A stretch of DNA of 16,437 nucleotides from Kiritimatiellia bacterium (GCA_017405115.1 JAFRBA010000058.1:1-16437); one strand, 5' to 3'. Counted from the first letter of the stretch, positions 1 to 8,143 are shown. Notes: generated from the sequence alone by a model not told the origin. Numbers and translations: made by a program.

Positions 1-41
1 AAGACGAAGGTCACAGTACAGAAAGGTGTGAAAACATGTAG

Positions 42-1178
42 TTGCTTGACGTGTTAAGCGAGAAATCGTTGAAGGTATTGAAAAACGCCGTCCGTGATTG
101 GGGCGTCCCTTCGTCGGAGCGTAAGAACAGGGCGACAATGTCGCCCGCGCTCGCCAAGGCCATTGCCGAGGATGAGAAGATGCTTGCGCGGATATTGCTG
201 TCGTTCGATAAGACGACGTACCATTATTTTCAGGAAGCCTGCGAGTCTGGCCCGCAGCGAGGTGGAGACGACCTGGGGGAGAGGTTCCAGGCTGTTGAAA
301 GCTGTCCGTTTGTTTCCATTAGGCGGGTCGGATATGATTGTGAGATTCGGGTTCCGGAGGAAATCGTGCAGCTTTTCAACAAGGTTTTCTCCAGTGCCTT
401 TGTCAGCCAGCGGTGTAGACAGGATTATCTGGTCGAGAGCATGAACGCCGCAGTGAATCTGTACGGAGTCATCTCGTTTCGTGAAATGGCGGAAGTGTTC
501 AATTCATACAACAAGGGTTTTCGCGACGAAGATTGCAGACGGACGACGGAGAATGAATTGTGGGAAACTTGTTGGACTCGACAGGCTGGTTGGGATACTC
601 GCTTTGCCGAATGTTCGTTTGTAGGCTTTTCTTCAGATAGGTATTTGGTAAACCGATTGCTATGTCACGTCTCTTATGGGAGTTATCATGGCGATGGCGC
701 CCAGATAGAGGAGATCCTTGACGAGAGATGCGGAGAAAAACGATGGGATCCTGGGTTTGAGCGGTTTATGGCGGCGGCCCATGTCAGAGACACCTATGAA
801 CTTGATCGCATGGCCGAATCATGGCGACGGTACGGCAACCCTGTCAAACATGCTGAGGGGCCGGACGTGTCACGGCCGTTGACGTCAGCCAGTGAGGCTA
901 GCAGGGAGTTGACGCTTGCGCTTATGTTTCTGATGCGTTGGCGCGCTAAGAGGAAACGCGGAGAGGAAGAGCCATGGTCGGCATGGGCAAACTACGATCG
1001 AGAAGTGTTGAACGAACTCTGCGACAAAGATTATATTCGCTGTGGTAGGCGCATGCGCCGTATTATCCTGTCGAAGAGTGGCATGGCCGAGGCTCGGCGC
1101 ATCATTGAGAAGTATGGCATTGCCGATTGGGAGTCTCTGAAAGACGAATGTGACTGGCCGGAGCGCTACGACGACTGA
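42..1178 (+). CDS. Hypothetical protein with C-terminal DUF6429-like winged-helix segment
   Basis: A 378-aa soluble protein whose function I do not recognise. No signal peptide or membrane segment is visible. The middle (about residues 130-160) contains a YGVISFREMAEVFNSYN stretch typical of small helical accessory domains. The last ~75 residues (about 283-358: ELTLALMFLMRW... then RRIILSKSGMAEARRIIEKYGI) resemble the short DUF6429 family, which has a helix, a tryptophan-rich linker and a winged-helix-like end; this match is from memory and moderate. The start is uncertain. TTG at 42 is the first start in the frame, but the SD-like GAAAGG (21-26) is spaced for an ATG at 36, which is followed directly by TAG (39-41). 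GTG at 51 is another option. Base composition is visibly more AT-rich than the nitrogen genes, consistent with an accessory gene. It stands alone on the + strand. Confidence 0.7.
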   Translation: MLDVLSEKSLKVLKNAVRDWGVPSSERKNRATMSPALAKAIAEDEKMLARILLSFDKTTYHYFQEACESGPQRGGDDLGERFQAVESCPFVSIRRVGYDCEIRVPEEIVQLFNKVFSSAFVSQRCRQDYLVESMNAAVNLYGVISFREMAEVFNSYNKGFRDEDCRRTTENELWETCWTRQAGWDTRFAECSFVGFSSDRYLVNRLLCHVSYGSYHGDGAQIEEILDERCGEKRWDPGFERFMAAAHVRDTYELDRMAESWRRYGNPVKHAEGPDVSRPLTSASEASRELTLALMFLMRWRAKRKRGEEEPWSAWANYDREVLNELCDKDYIRCGRRMRRIILSKSGMAEARRIIEKYGIADWESLKDECDWPERYDD

Positions 1179-1217
1179 CGGCGGGACGGCGGCCCAAGGG
1201 GCACCCGCCCTGCCGTC
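1177..1217. repeat. GC-rich imperfect inverted repeat after the 378-aa gene
   Basis: Arms 1177-1189 and 1205-1217 pair at 11 Watson-Crick positions plus one G-T wobble and one mismatch, with a 15-nt loop. The left arm begins in the stop codon of the upstream gene, and the right arm covers the probable -35 of the next promoter. No T-run follows, so it is not a classical intrinsic terminator. It may act as a terminator-like barrier or be a copy of a dispersed repeat. Confidence 0.5.
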
Positions 1218-1239
1218 GCGTGGATAAGTGTGGTATAAT
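1210..1239 (+). promoter_or_regulatory. Extended -10 promoter for the NUDIX remnant
   Basis: TGGTATAAT at 1231-1239 is a perfect extended -10 (TGnTATAAT). A weak -35, CTGCCG (1210-1215), lies 18 bp upstream of the hexamer. The predicted transcript starts near 1246, giving a ~19-nt leader that carries the GGAG ribosome binding site (1254-1257) ahead of ATG 1265. A nearly identical module precedes fic. Confidence 0.6.
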
Positions 1240-1264
1240 CCATGGGAACGATCGGAGAATAGAA

Positions 1265-1742
1265 ATGACTTCAGACGAGAAAACACATTCTACAGGATTA
1301 GCAGCGATGCAAGACTTAACAGAAAAGACGCTTGCGATGGAGCGCAAGTACACGGGGAAGATTATCAGCGTTGATCTTCTCGACATCGAGCTGCCCGACG
1401 GGCGCAAGGCGAAGCGGGGGGTGATACGCCACGGCAACGCTTGCGACCTTGCTTCGCAAGGCTTCTCGCTTCGCTCGTCGGGCAACCCGACGCCTAGCGG
1501 CGCGGGCGAATGTCGCCATCCTCGCCCGCCGTCCAGACGGCAAGTTCGTGTTCGTGAAGCAGTACCGCAAGGCGGCGGAAGCGGCTCTTGTCGAGGTAAT
1601 CGCCGGCGGACTCGAACCCGGCGAAGACCCGATGGAGTGCGCAAGACGCGAGACGGCGGAAGAGACGGGCTACCGGCAGATGAACGCGGCAGACTGGCGC
1701 GGGAAGTGTCGGCGGATGGTCGGTAGAAGGGGAAATGCATGA
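1265..1742 (+). pseudogene. NUDIX hydrolase (ADP-ribose pyrophosphatase-like), interrupted and truncated
   Basis: The reading frame starts at ATG 1265 with a good GGAG site and encodes an N-terminal strand typical of ADP-ribose pyrophosphatase-like NUDIX proteins (YTGKIISVDLLDIELPDG...GVIRHGNA). After ~1440 the homology leaves this frame and resumes in another frame at ~1511 (NVAILARRPDGKFVFVKQYR). There a full NUDIX box G-x5-E-x7-RE-x2-EE-x-G is encoded at 1605-1673 (ending CARRETAEETGY). The ~70 nt between the two parts is a palindromic insertion that shifts the frame. The protein also stops about 23 residues after the box, whereas family members usually continue for another 70-90 residues, so the C-terminal half is missing. 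The second-frame stop TGA (1740-1742) overlaps the next ATG. I infer loss of function. A rescuing frameshift is possible but would still leave a truncated enzyme. Confidence 0.75.
1441..1510. repeat. Palindromic element (~70 nt) inserted in the NUDIX gene
   Basis: The segment is made of consecutive hairpins. CCTTGC-TTC-GCAAGG (1447-1461) is a perfect 6-bp stem, CGTCGGG-CAA-CCCGACG (1476-1492) is a perfect 7-bp stem, and CGCC-TAGC-GGCG (1491-1502) is a 4-bp stem sharing two bases with the second. Edges are inferred from where NUDIX homology stops and restarts. The length must be 1 modulo 3, so 67 or 70 nt fit. No clear target duplication is visible. Confidence 0.6.
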
Positions 1743-1960
1743 AATGCATTGTTGAGCTGTTTGGTGACGATCGGAACGGACGGAAGATGATCGCGTGGGG
1801 GCGGCGGATCGGATGCGGAGACGTTGGACATGTGTTCGATCCTGATCGCCGCAAGGTCGCGACACGTCTTCTCGTGGATGACGACAATCCTTCGCAGAAG
1901 TCGTATCTCCTTGAGCTCGTTGATAATCCCGTCGGCGTCAAGGCCATTGTCCCGGCGTAA
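1739..1960 (+). CDS. Hypothetical 73-aa protein
   Basis: A small protein (MKCIVELFGDD... to ...VGVKAIVPA) that I cannot assign to a family. A strong ribosome binding site, AGAAGGGG (1725-1732), sits 6 nt before ATG 1739, and the start overlaps the stop of the broken NUDIX frame in an ATGA arrangement, suggesting translation coupling. The product is charged with alternating hydrophobic residues, with no signal peptide or membrane helix. It probably shares the transcript that starts near 1246. Its function may be lost together with its partner or independent of it. Confidence 0.55.
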   Translation: MKCIVELFGDDRNGRKMIAWGRRIGCGDVGHVFDPDRRKVATRLLVDDDNPSQKSYLLELVDNPVGVKAIVPA

Positions 1961-2002
1961 GTGAGGGAAAAGGTGTGGTCGGCGGTTCATGGGGCGACTG
2001 CC

Positions 2003-2032
2003 TTGCCCACGCGAGGATGAGTGTGGTATAAT
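2003..2032 (+). promoter_or_regulatory. Extended -10 promoter for fic
   Basis: TGGTATAAT at 2024-2032 is a perfect extended -10, with TTGCCC (2003-2008) as a -35 at 18-bp spacing. The predicted start is near 2039, leaving an ~89-nt leader before fic. From 2005 to 2034 the sequence matches 1212-1241 at most positions, so the promoter is part of a duplicated module. A partial GC-rich inverted repeat (GTGG at 1976-1979 with CCAC at 2007-2010, plus inner pairs) lies just upstream. Confidence 0.6.
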
Positions 2033-2074
2033 TCCCATCGCGGAAGCGTATCTCGCGAAAACAGGAACGAATTC

Positions 2075-2128
2075 TTGCCGGATAAACTTCCTTTTGAGGC
2101 TGCTAAAGTTTCCGCAAAGGAGAAATGA
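2075..2128 (+). CDS. Possible 17-codon leader peptide upstream of fic
   Basis: TTG 2075 opens a 17-codon frame (MPDKLPFEAAKVSAKEK if TTG is read as Met). It is preceded by AGGA (2063-2066) at 8-nt spacing and ends with TGA 2126-2128, which overlaps the fic ATG at 2125. The placement would let its translation control fic initiation, or it could be the remnant of an upstream partner gene. The frame is very short, so it could be chance. Confidence 0.3.
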   Translation: MPDKLPFEAAKVSAKEK

Positions 2129-3078
2129 TGAACTACTGGACGATAGATGAAACTGCCAGAAAATGGGGAATAACGCCTCGGCAGGTGCGCAATTACTGCG
2201 CCCGCGGGCGCATCTTTGGGGCGATATTGGAGCGCGGCGAATGGAGGATACCGGCGAATGCAGCTAAGCCGGGGCGCAAGAGCCGTCGTCCGTTTCCCAC
2301 GACAGTTCTCGGCGTATTGGACGCCGAAAGAAGTTCTCGTATCTCCGGCGGACTTTACCACCGCCTCCAGATTGACTTCACCTACAACTCCAACCACATC
2401 GAGGGCAGCCGCCTTACACACGAACAGACACGTTGGATATTCGAGACAAAGACAATCGGAGAGGTCGGTGCGGACGTTCCTGTGGACGACATCGTCGAAA
2501 CAGCCAACCATTTTCGCGCAATTGACAGGGTCATTTCGACAGCCAAGGCGGCGCTGACGGAGGCTTACATAAAGCGTCTTCACGAAATCCTCAAGAGCGG
2601 CACGACCGACAGCCGCAAGGAGTGGTTCGCCGTGGGCGACTACAAGCGCCTCGACAACGTCGTTGGCGAAATGGAGACATGTCCCGCCAAGAATGTGCAC
2701 CACGAAATGGCGAAGTTGCTTGGGTGGTGGAAGGGCGCGGAGAAGTCCTTCGAGAACTTGCTCGACCTGCATGTGCGATTCGAGCAGATACATCCTTTCC
2801 AGGACGGCAATGGTCGCGTCGGGCGCTTGATCCTGCTGAAGGAATGTCTCAAGTATGGCATTCCGCCGTTCATCATCGCCGACGACATGCGGAAGTTCTA
2901 CTACCTTGGTCTTCAGGAGTGGCGGCAGGGCAGCCGTTTGCGGCTCCTTGACACTTGTCGCACGGCACAGGACATCTTCATTGTCGGCCTTCAGAAGTTC
3001 GGCCATGCGAAGATCGCCGAAAAGGCACTTACAACGCAAGGAAATGAAGCGTCTGCCCCTAGCCCATCATCGCCCTGA
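2128..3078 (+). CDS. Fic family protein (AMPylase) with N-terminal helix-turn-helix
   Basis: A 316-aa Fic-domain protein that would transfer AMP (or another nucleotide moiety) from NTP to hydroxyl side chains of target proteins. Residues 1-48 ([23 protein letters not shown]...) form a MerR/excisionase-like helix-turn-helix. The Fic core carries the catalytic motif [12 protein letters not shown] (residues 222-233), matching HxFx[D/E]GNGRxxR with His222 as the base. An inhibitory helix motif S-x3-E-G (Ser88 to Glu92-Gly93) precedes the core, as in class II Fic proteins that self-inhibit by blocking the ATP gamma-phosphate. AAGGAG (2117-2122) is 5 nt from ATG 2128 and only 2 nt from ATG 2125, so 2128 is preferred; an ATGA overlap with a possible leader peptide favours 2125. 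Its end overlaps convergent carA by 20 bp. The DNA-binding domain suggests autoregulation, which is inference. Confidence 0.9.
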   Translation: MNYWTIDETARKWGITPRQVRNYCARGRIFGAILERGEWRIPANAAKPGRKSRRPFPTTVLGVLDAERSSRISGGLYHRLQIDFTYNSNHIEGSRLTHEQTRWIFETKTIGEVGADVPVDDIVETANHFRAIDRVISTAKAALTEAYIKRLHEILKSGTTDSRKEWFAVGDYKRLDNVVGEMETCPAKNVHHEMAKLLGWWKGAEKSFENLLDLHVRFEQIHPFQDGNGRVGRLILLKECLKYGIPPFIIADDMRKFYYLGLQEWRQGSRLRLLDTCRTAQDIFIVGLQKFGHAKIAEKALTTQGNEASAPSPSSP

Positions 3079-4228
3079 ACTCCGCGAAGAGGTACTGCGA
3101 GTCGTGGGGGCCGGGGCACGATTCCGGATGGTACTGCACTGAGAACGCGGGCAGCGTCTTGTGGCGGACGCCTTCGATGGAGTTGTCGTTTAGGTTTACG
3201 TGCGTTACCTCAAGGCAGTCAGGAACGGAGTCCGGCAGGACCGCGAAGTTATGGTTCTGGCTCGTTATCTCGACCTTGCCGGTCCTCAGGTTCTTGACGG
3301 GATGATTGCAGCCGTGGTGCCCGAACTTCAGCCTGCCGGTCTTCGCCCCGCAGGCCAGCGCGAGCAGTTGGTGACCCAGGCAGATGCCCATTGTCGGGAT
3401 GGGCTTGAAAGGTTGATCGCTTGAGGTCTTGGCGATTCCGAGGAGTTTGCGTATGTTGTCGATTGCGTAGGTGACGGCGGCGGGGTCGGCCGGTCCGTTG
3501 GACAGGAAGACGCCGTCGGCGTTCATCGCGAGAACCTCCTCGGCGGGCGTCTTCGCGGGTACGACCGTTACGCGCGCCCATGAGGCGAGCGAGCGGAGTA
3601 TGTTGGTCTTTACGCCGAAGTCGTAGCAGACGACATGGGGTATATGAGATTGTTGAAGAGTGGAATTGCTTTCTGCGCCATTTTCATATTTGAATACTTC
3701 CACATTCGCCCGCGTTACGAGGGAGGCGTAGTCCTGTCCGTCGAGGCCCGGCCACTCGTTTGCGCGGGCCACTGCGACGCTCTCCGGCTCTCCGCCTACG
3801 CAGAGATATGCCTTCTGGTTGCCGTGGTCGCGTATGTGCTCGGTCAGGGCGCGCGTGTCGACGCCGTAGATGCCGGGCTTGCCGGCCTCTTTCAGGTATT
3901 CGTCGAGGGATTTCTCGGAGCGGTAGTTCGACGGCTCGTTCACCTCCCCGACCACGAGGCCCGAGAGCCAGAGCCCGCGCGATTCGACGTCTTCCGGATT
4001 GACGCCGTAGTTGCCGATCTCCGGGTAGGTGAGCGTCACGAACTGTCCGGCGTAGCTGGGGTCGGTGAGGATTTCCTGGTAGCCGCACATTCCAGTGTTG
4101 AACACGACCTCGCCCACGGCGTCTTTGTGCGCGCCGAAGGCGACGCCGTGGAACACGGTGCCGTCAGCGAGCGCGAGGAACGCCTTTCTTTCGCGCTCGG
4201 CCTGCCATTTCTCAATAAGACCGTTCAT
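3059..4228 (-). CDS. carA: Carbamoyl-phosphate synthase small (glutaminase) subunit
   Basis: A 389-aa CarA that hydrolyses glutamine and passes ammonia to the large subunit CarB (not in this window) for carbamoyl phosphate, the precursor of pyrimidines and arginine. The N-terminal CPSase domain covers about residues 17-170 ([29 protein letters not shown]). A class I glutamine amidotransferase domain follows, with triad Cys283 (MGICLGHQ), His367 and Glu369 (SVQYHPES). The start at 4228 is set by GGAG 8 nt upstream. It overlaps the purF stop by 17 nt, implying translation coupling as the third gene of a glnN-purF-carA operon. Oddities: an extra in-frame segment at residues 265-276 (TSSDQPFKP) just before the nucleophile strand, and an AT-rich patch (3641-3700) encoding the linker between the domains. 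Stop is TAG. Confidence 0.96.
   Translation of the reverse strand: MNGLIEKWQAERERKAFLALADGTVFHGVAFGAHKDAVGEVVFNTGMCGYQEILTDPSYAGQFVTLTYPEIGNYGVNPEDVESRGLWLSGLVVGEVNEPSNYRSEKSLDEYLKEAGKPGIYGVDTRALTEHIRDHGNQKAYLCVGGEPESVAVARANEWPGLDGQDYASLVTRANVEVFKYENGAESNSTLQQSHIPHVVCYDFGVKTNILRSLASWARVTVVPAKTPAEEVLAMNADGVFLSNGPADPAAVTYAIDNIRKLLGIAKTSSDQPFKPIPTMGICLGHQLLALACGAKTGRLKFGHHGCNHPVKNLRTGKVEITSQNHNFAVLPDSVPDCLEVTHVNLNDNSIEGVRHKTLPAFSVQYHPESCPGPHDSQYLFAEFRAMMG
3401..3436 (-). repeat. In-frame repeat insertion in carA
   Basis: About 36 nt encode residues 265-276, which extend the usual short turn between the LLG helix and the GICLGHQ strand. The + strand contains CTTGAAAGGTTG and CTTGAGGT, close to the purF tandem repeat (TTTGAGAGGTTG; 10 of 11 bases shared in TTGA-n-AGGTTG). 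Confidence 0.4.
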
Positions 4229-5996
4229 TGTTGTTCTCCAAGTAGTGTGCAAGCGCCGTGCGCAGTACGCGATACCCGCCCGGCGTCGGATACTCCCCCG
4301 TGAAGTACCAGTCGCCCGAGTCGTTCGGACATGACGCATGGAGCGACTCGACCGTCTGGAACACGACCTTCACCTCCGCCTTCAGGTCCGGCGGCGTGAG
4401 GAGCCTTGCGATTTCCGCGGTGTGCTGCTCTGGCGTGAAGCGTGCGTATAGGGGCTCGAGCGGGTTCTGCGGGGCGGCGTCGCCACGTTCGCGGGCGCAG
4501 AGCGAGTTGAGGTGCGCGGCGCGCAGCTCCGATTCCGCGGAGGGGCCGAGCAGGTTGACGAGCGCGCGGAACGCGACGAGCTCGCCGAGCGTGGACATGT
4601 CGATGCCGTAGCAGTCGGGATAGCGGATCGGCGGGGAGCTGGACGCGATTACGATGCGCTTCGGGCCGAGGCGGTCGAGCATCGGGAGTATGGCGCGCTT
4701 CATCGTGTTGCCGCGGACGATCGAGTCGTCCAGCACGACAAGCGTGTCCACGCCTGGCCTGACGAGGCCGTACGTGACGTCGTACACGTGCTTGTAGAAC
4801 TCGCGCCTGGCCGCGGCGTCGGCGATGAAAGTGCGGAACTTCGCGTCCTTCACCGCGATCTCCCCGAAGCGCGGGATGCTGTCCGGGTGCTGTCCGTTCT
4901 CCAGGGAGAGTGTGAAAAGCCTTTCGATGAGCCCGTGGAAGGCGATGCGCGCGGAGTTCGGTATGTAGCTGAAGAAGATGTCTTCCATCGGGGCGCCCGC
5001 CGCGTCGAGTATCTGCGGGAGGAGCGCCGCTCCGAGCGCCTTGCGCTCGCGGTGGATATCTGCGTCGTTGGCGCGCGAGAAGTAGATGCGCTCGAAGACG
5101 CAGCTGCGCTGGGTTTGAGTGGTTTGAGGGGTTTGAGAGGTTGTCAAGTTCTCAAATTTCACTTCGCCGTCCGGCGAGATGACGAGCGCGGCGCCCGGGG
5201 GGATCTCCTTGACGGCCTCGGAGGGGACGTCGAACGCGGCCTGTATCGCGGGGCGTTCGCTCGCCACCACCGCCACCTCGTCGTTGACGAAGTAGAAGCC
5301 CGGGCGGATGCCGTGCGGATCGCGCGTCGCGAAGGACCATCCGTCGCCGGTCATGCCGCAGAGCGTCCATGCGCCGTCCGCGTTCTCCAGCGTGTTCGCC
5401 AGTATCTTCGCGATGTCCTCCGCCGCAAGCTGCGGGGAGAGCGGGTGGTGCTTCTGCTGCCGCAGGAAGTCGATCGCGCAGCCCAGGTGGTGCGCCATCA
5501 GCTGGGTCAGGAGGTAGCCGTCTGCGCGCGAGTCGGGGTGGTGCCCGAGCGCCACGTAGCGCGAGAATATCTCGGCGTTGTTCGTCAGGTTGAAGTTTCC
5601 GGCGAGGATGAGCGGCCTTGCGAGGCAGCTCGACTTGTGCACGAACGGATGGCAGCAGGAGGTGTCCCCCTTGCCGAAGGTGGCATAGCGGAGATGTCCG
5701 AGGAATATGCTCTCGTCCTCGGACATCTGGCGTTTCGCGATTTGCGCGAGCAGGTCGACGAGCGGCGTCGGCGAGGCGCTCTTCGTCACCATGTAGGCGC
5801 TTGTGCCTGGGACGGGGCGGGCGCGAAGGATCGCCGCGCCCGCCCCGTCCTGTCCCCTGTTGTGCTGCTTCTCGAGGAGGAGAGAGAGCTTCGTGCCGCC
5901 CCAGTCGGCCGTGCCGTGCTTCTCGCGGTAGAACGCCCCGTCCTTAAGGAGGCGCAGCAGGGCCACGCCGCATTCGTGCTTTATTTCGTCGGACAC
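4212..5996 (-). CDS. purF: Amidophosphoribosyltransferase, long form
   Basis: A 594-aa enzyme that makes 5-phosphoribosylamine from PRPP and glutamine, the committed step of purine synthesis. The class II glutamine amidotransferase nucleophile is Cys9 ([10 protein letters not shown]), which would become N-terminal after removal of an 8-residue propeptide. Further N-terminal motifs include [12 protein letters not shown] and GHLRYATFG. The phosphoribosyltransferase PRPP loop [12 protein letters not shown] lies at residues 420-431. Classic PurF is ~470-510 aa; this length and the KHECGVA...EKQHNRGQ pattern match the longer version seen in Bacteroidetes. GTG 5996 has an ACGGAG site 5 nt upstream, located in the 10-nt gap after glnN. 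A linker (about residues 286-297) is encoded by a 9-nt tandem repeat. The overlap with carA and the gap to glnN place it in one operon. A paralogue with a shifted role cannot be excluded. Confidence 0.92.
   Translation of the reverse strand: MSDEIKHECGVALLRLLKDGAFYREKHGTADWGGTKLSLLLEKQHNRGQDGAGAAILRARPVPGTSAYMVTKSASPTPLVDLLAQIAKRQMSEDESIFLGHLRYATFGKGDTSCCHPFVHKSSCLARPLILAGNFNLTNNAEIFSRYVALGHHPDSRADGYLLTQLMAHHLGCAIDFLRQQKHHPLSPQLAAEDIAKILANTLENADGAWTLCGMTGDGWSFATRDPHGIRPGFYFVNDEVAVVASERPAIQAAFDVPSEAVKEIPPGAALVISPDGEVKFENLTTSQTPQTTQTQRSCVFERIYFSRANDADIHRERKALGAALLPQILDAAGAPMEDIFFSYIPNSARIAFHGLIERLFTLSLENGQHPDSIPRFGEIAVKDAKFRTFIADAAARREFYKHVYDVTYGLVRPGVDTLVVLDDSIVRGNTMKRAILPMLDRLGPKRIVIASSSPPIRYPDCYGIDMSTLGELVAFRALVNLLGPSAESELRAAHLNSLCARERGDAAPQNPLEPLYARFTPEQHTAEIARLLTPPDLKAEVKVVFQTVESLHASCPNDSGDWYFTGEYPTPGGYRVLRTALAHYLENNNERSY
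5112..5138 (-). repeat. Three 9-nt tandem repeats inside purF
   Basis: On the + strand GGTTTGAGT, GGTTTGAGG and GGTTTGAGA follow one another, with a partial fourth unit (GGTT, from 5139). Being a multiple of three, they stay in frame and encode a T/Q/S/P-rich linker ([11 protein letters not shown]) between the amidotransferase and transferase domains, just before FERIYFSR. Confidence 0.85.
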
Positions 5997-6006
5997 TTCG
6001 TCTCCG

Positions 6007-8106
6007 TCAGTACAGGAACAGCATGTCGCGGTACTTTGGAAGGGGCCATTTCGCGTCGGAGACGTGGTGCTCGAGCACGTCCACCGTGCTGCGCAGGGCG
6101 CACATCGCGGAGATGATGTTCTCGCTCTTCGTGCCGCCGAGCGCGGCGTCGAGCTTCTTTATGCCCGCCTTGAGCGCGTCGAGCCCGGTGCCGAGCTCGA
6201 CGAGGCTCTCCTGCAGCGCGGCGGTCCCGCACGAAACGCCGCATTTCTCCGCCTTCACGAGCGCCTCCACGGTCTCCGAGTACTCCGCCTTGACCGCGGG
6301 GAGGATCATCTCGCTCGCGATGTCGCGCGCGCATGTGCCCTCGATGCGGACCTTGCCCGTGAACTCCTCGATGAAGATGTCGTGCCGTGACGCGAGCTCC
6401 CTGGCGTTGAGCACCCCGTACTTCTCGAAGAGCGCGGTGTTTTCCTTCTTCGCCAGCGCCGCGAGTGCGAGCGGCGACGTCGGCGCGTTGGGCAGCCCGC
6501 GCTTCTGCGCTTCCTCGAGCCAGCCCGGCTCGTAGCCGTTGCCGTTGAATATCACGCGCTTGTGCGCCGACAGGGTCCTCTGCAGGATGTCCTGCAGCGC
6601 CCTGTGGAACGCGACCGTGTGCTCGCCGGGCTTCGCCTTGTGGGCCGTTCCGCTCGCCTCGAGCTCCGCGGCGATGCGGTCCACGGATTCCGCGACTATG
6701 GTGTTCAGCACGGTCATCGGGCCGGCGCAGCACGCCGACGAGCCCGGCGCGCGGAACTCGAACTTGTTTCCCGTGAACGCGAAGGGCGACGTGCGGTTGC
6801 GGTCCGTCGCGTCGCGCGGCAGCGGCGGCAGGGTGTCGACGCCGACCTTGAGCACGCCGGCCTTCTTGGCCTTGCCGGACACGCCTCTCTCGATCCTGTC
6901 GACCACTTCTGCGAGCTGGTCGCCGAGGTATATCGAAATGACAGCCGGCGGCGCCTCGTTCGCGCCGAGGCGGTGGTCGTTCCCCGCGCCCGCGACGGAC
7001 GCCCGGAGGATGTCCGCGTGCTTGTCGACGGCCTCGATGATCGCGCAGAGCATCGTGAGGAAGATGGCGTTTTCCTGCGGGTTGCTGCCGGGGTCGAGCA
7101 GGTTGCGCCCGCCGTAACTGACGGACCAGTTGTTGTGCTTGCCGCTTCCGTTCACCCCGGCGTAGGGCTTTTCGTGGAGGAGGCACTTCAGGTTGTGCTT
7201 CTCCGCGACCGTGCGCAGCGTGTCCATGACGAGCATGTTGTGGTCGGTCGCGAGGTTGAGCTCCTCGAACTGCGGCGCCAGCTCGAACTGCGCGGGCGCG
7301 ACCTCGTTGTGGCGCGTCTTCGCCGGGATGCCGAGGCGCCAGAGCGCCCGCTCGACGTCGTTCATGAAGTCCAGGACGTTCGCGGGGATGGTGCCGAAGT
7401 AGTGGTCTTCGAGCTGCTGGCCCTTCGCGGAGGCCGCGCCGAAGAGCGTCCTGCCGGTCATGACGAGGTCGGGGCGCTTCTCCCAGAACTTCTTCGCCAC
7501 GAGGAAGTACTCCTGCTCGGCGCCGAGCGTGCACCCTACGTGCGCCTCAGGCAGGGCGAAGAGCTTCATCAGCCTCTTCACCGACTTGTCCAGCGCCTGC
7601 ATGGAGCGGAGAAGCGGCGTCTTCTTGTCAAGCGCCTCGCCGGTGTACGCGCAGAACGCCGTGGGGATGCAGAGGGTCGCGCCGTTGCCGTGCCGCTTGA
7701 TGAACGCGGGCGAAGTCGGGTCCCAGGCCGTGTAGCCGCGCGCCTCGAACGTCGACCTGATGCCGCCAGACGGGAACGAGCTGGCGTCCGGCTCGCCGAC
7801 TATCAGGTTCTTACCAGAGAACGCCATGATGGGCTCTCCGTTCTTGATCTCCAGGAAGGAGTCGTGCTTCTCGGCGGTAGAGCCGGTCATGGGCAGGAAC
7901 CAGTGGGTGTAGTGGGTCGCGCCGCGGTCCATGGCCCAGTGCTTCATCGCATGCGCGACTTCTCCGGCTATGGACGGATCGAGGGGCTCTCCTTTCTCGA
8001 TTGTCCCCTGGAGCTTCTTCGCCGTGTCCTTCGGCAGGTACTCCTTGATCGCCTCCGCGCCGAACACGTCCGCGCCGAACTCCGTCATCTTCATCGCTTC
8101 GTTCAT
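6007..8106 (-). CDS. glnN: Glutamine synthetase type III
   Basis: A 699-aa GSIII that condenses glutamate and ammonium to glutamine with ATP; cytoplasmic homododecamers are known for the family. Length fits GSIII (~690-730 aa) and not GSI (~470). Visible motifs are GAEQEYFLV (residues 195-203, metal/glutamate binding), [17 protein letters not shown] (312-328, glutamate and ATP site), and NGNGYEPGW near 521, characteristic of GSIII. ATG 8106 has AAGGA about 5 nt upstream. It heads a leftward operon with purF and carA, and a consensus sigma-54 promoter lies upstream (8156-8173), giving a ~40-nt leader with a small hairpin. The context points to nitrogen-limitation control. No adenylylation site can be judged from sequence; GSIII enzymes usually lack GSI-type adenylylation. 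Confidence 0.97.
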   Translation of the reverse strand: MNEAMKMTEFGADVFGAEAIKEYLPKDTAKKLQGTIEKGEPLDPSIAGEVAHAMKHWAMDRGATHYTHWFLPMTGSTAEKHDSFLEIKNGEPIMAFSGKNLIVGEPDASSFPSGGIRSTFEARGYTAWDPTSPAFIKRHGNGATLCIPTAFCAYTGEALDKKTPLLRSMQALDKSVKRLMKLFALPEAHVGCTLGAEQEYFLVAKKFWEKRPDLVMTGRTLFGAASAKGQQLEDHYFGTIPANVLDFMNDVERALWRLGIPAKTRHNEVAPAQFELAPQFEELNLATDHNMLVMDTLRTVAEKHNLKCLLHEKPYAGVNGSGKHNNWSVSYGGRNLLDPGSNPQENAIFLTMLCAIIEAVDKHADILRASVAGAGNDHRLGANEAPPAVISIYLGDQLAEVVDRIERGVSGKAKKAGVLKVGVDTLPPLPRDATDRNRTSPFAFTGNKFEFRAPGSSACCAGPMTVLNTIVAESVDRIAAELEASGTAHKAKPGEHTVAFHRALQDILQRTLSAHKRVIFNGNGYEPGWLEEAQKRGLPNAPTSPLALAALAKKENTALFEKYGVLNARELASRHDIFIEEFTGKVRIEGTCARDIASEMILPAVKAEYSETVEALVKAEKCGVSCGTAALQESLVELGTGLDALKAGIKKLDAALGGTKSENIISAMCALRSTVDVLEHHVSDAKWPLPKYRDMLFLY

Positions 8107-8126
8107 GTGTTTCCTTTCTGGTTTCA

Positions 8127-8143
8127 GATGCGCTCATCGCATC
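8127..8143 (-). promoter_or_regulatory. Hairpin in the glnN leader
   Basis: GATGCG-CTCAT-CGCATC is a perfect 6-bp stem with a 5-nt loop. It begins 3 nt after the predicted sigma-54 transcription start (8146) and ends 20 nt before the glnN start codon. A 5' hairpin could stabilise the mRNA; a regulatory role is inference. Confidence 0.4.

Noticed and set aside
36..41. TAG reassigned as a sense codon
   Set aside because: carA ends with TAG exactly where CarA proteins end, so TAG acts as a stop here.
1177..1217. Intrinsic terminator after the 378-aa gene
   Set aside because: The stem is strong but no T-run follows, and the right arm overlaps a promoter.
1177..2040. Integron-like cassette array suggested by hairpin-separated accessory genes
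   Set aside because: No GTTRRRY-type core sites with attC symmetry and no integrase are visible in the window.
1987..3039. 350-codon open frame on the - strand opposite fic
   Set aside because: It covers the fic gene and its promoter, has no recognisable motif, and fic carries complete catalytic motifs on the other strand.
5112..5147. CRISPR-like array from the tandem repeats in purF
   Set aside because: The units are 9 nt, contiguous without spacers, and inside a coding sequence.
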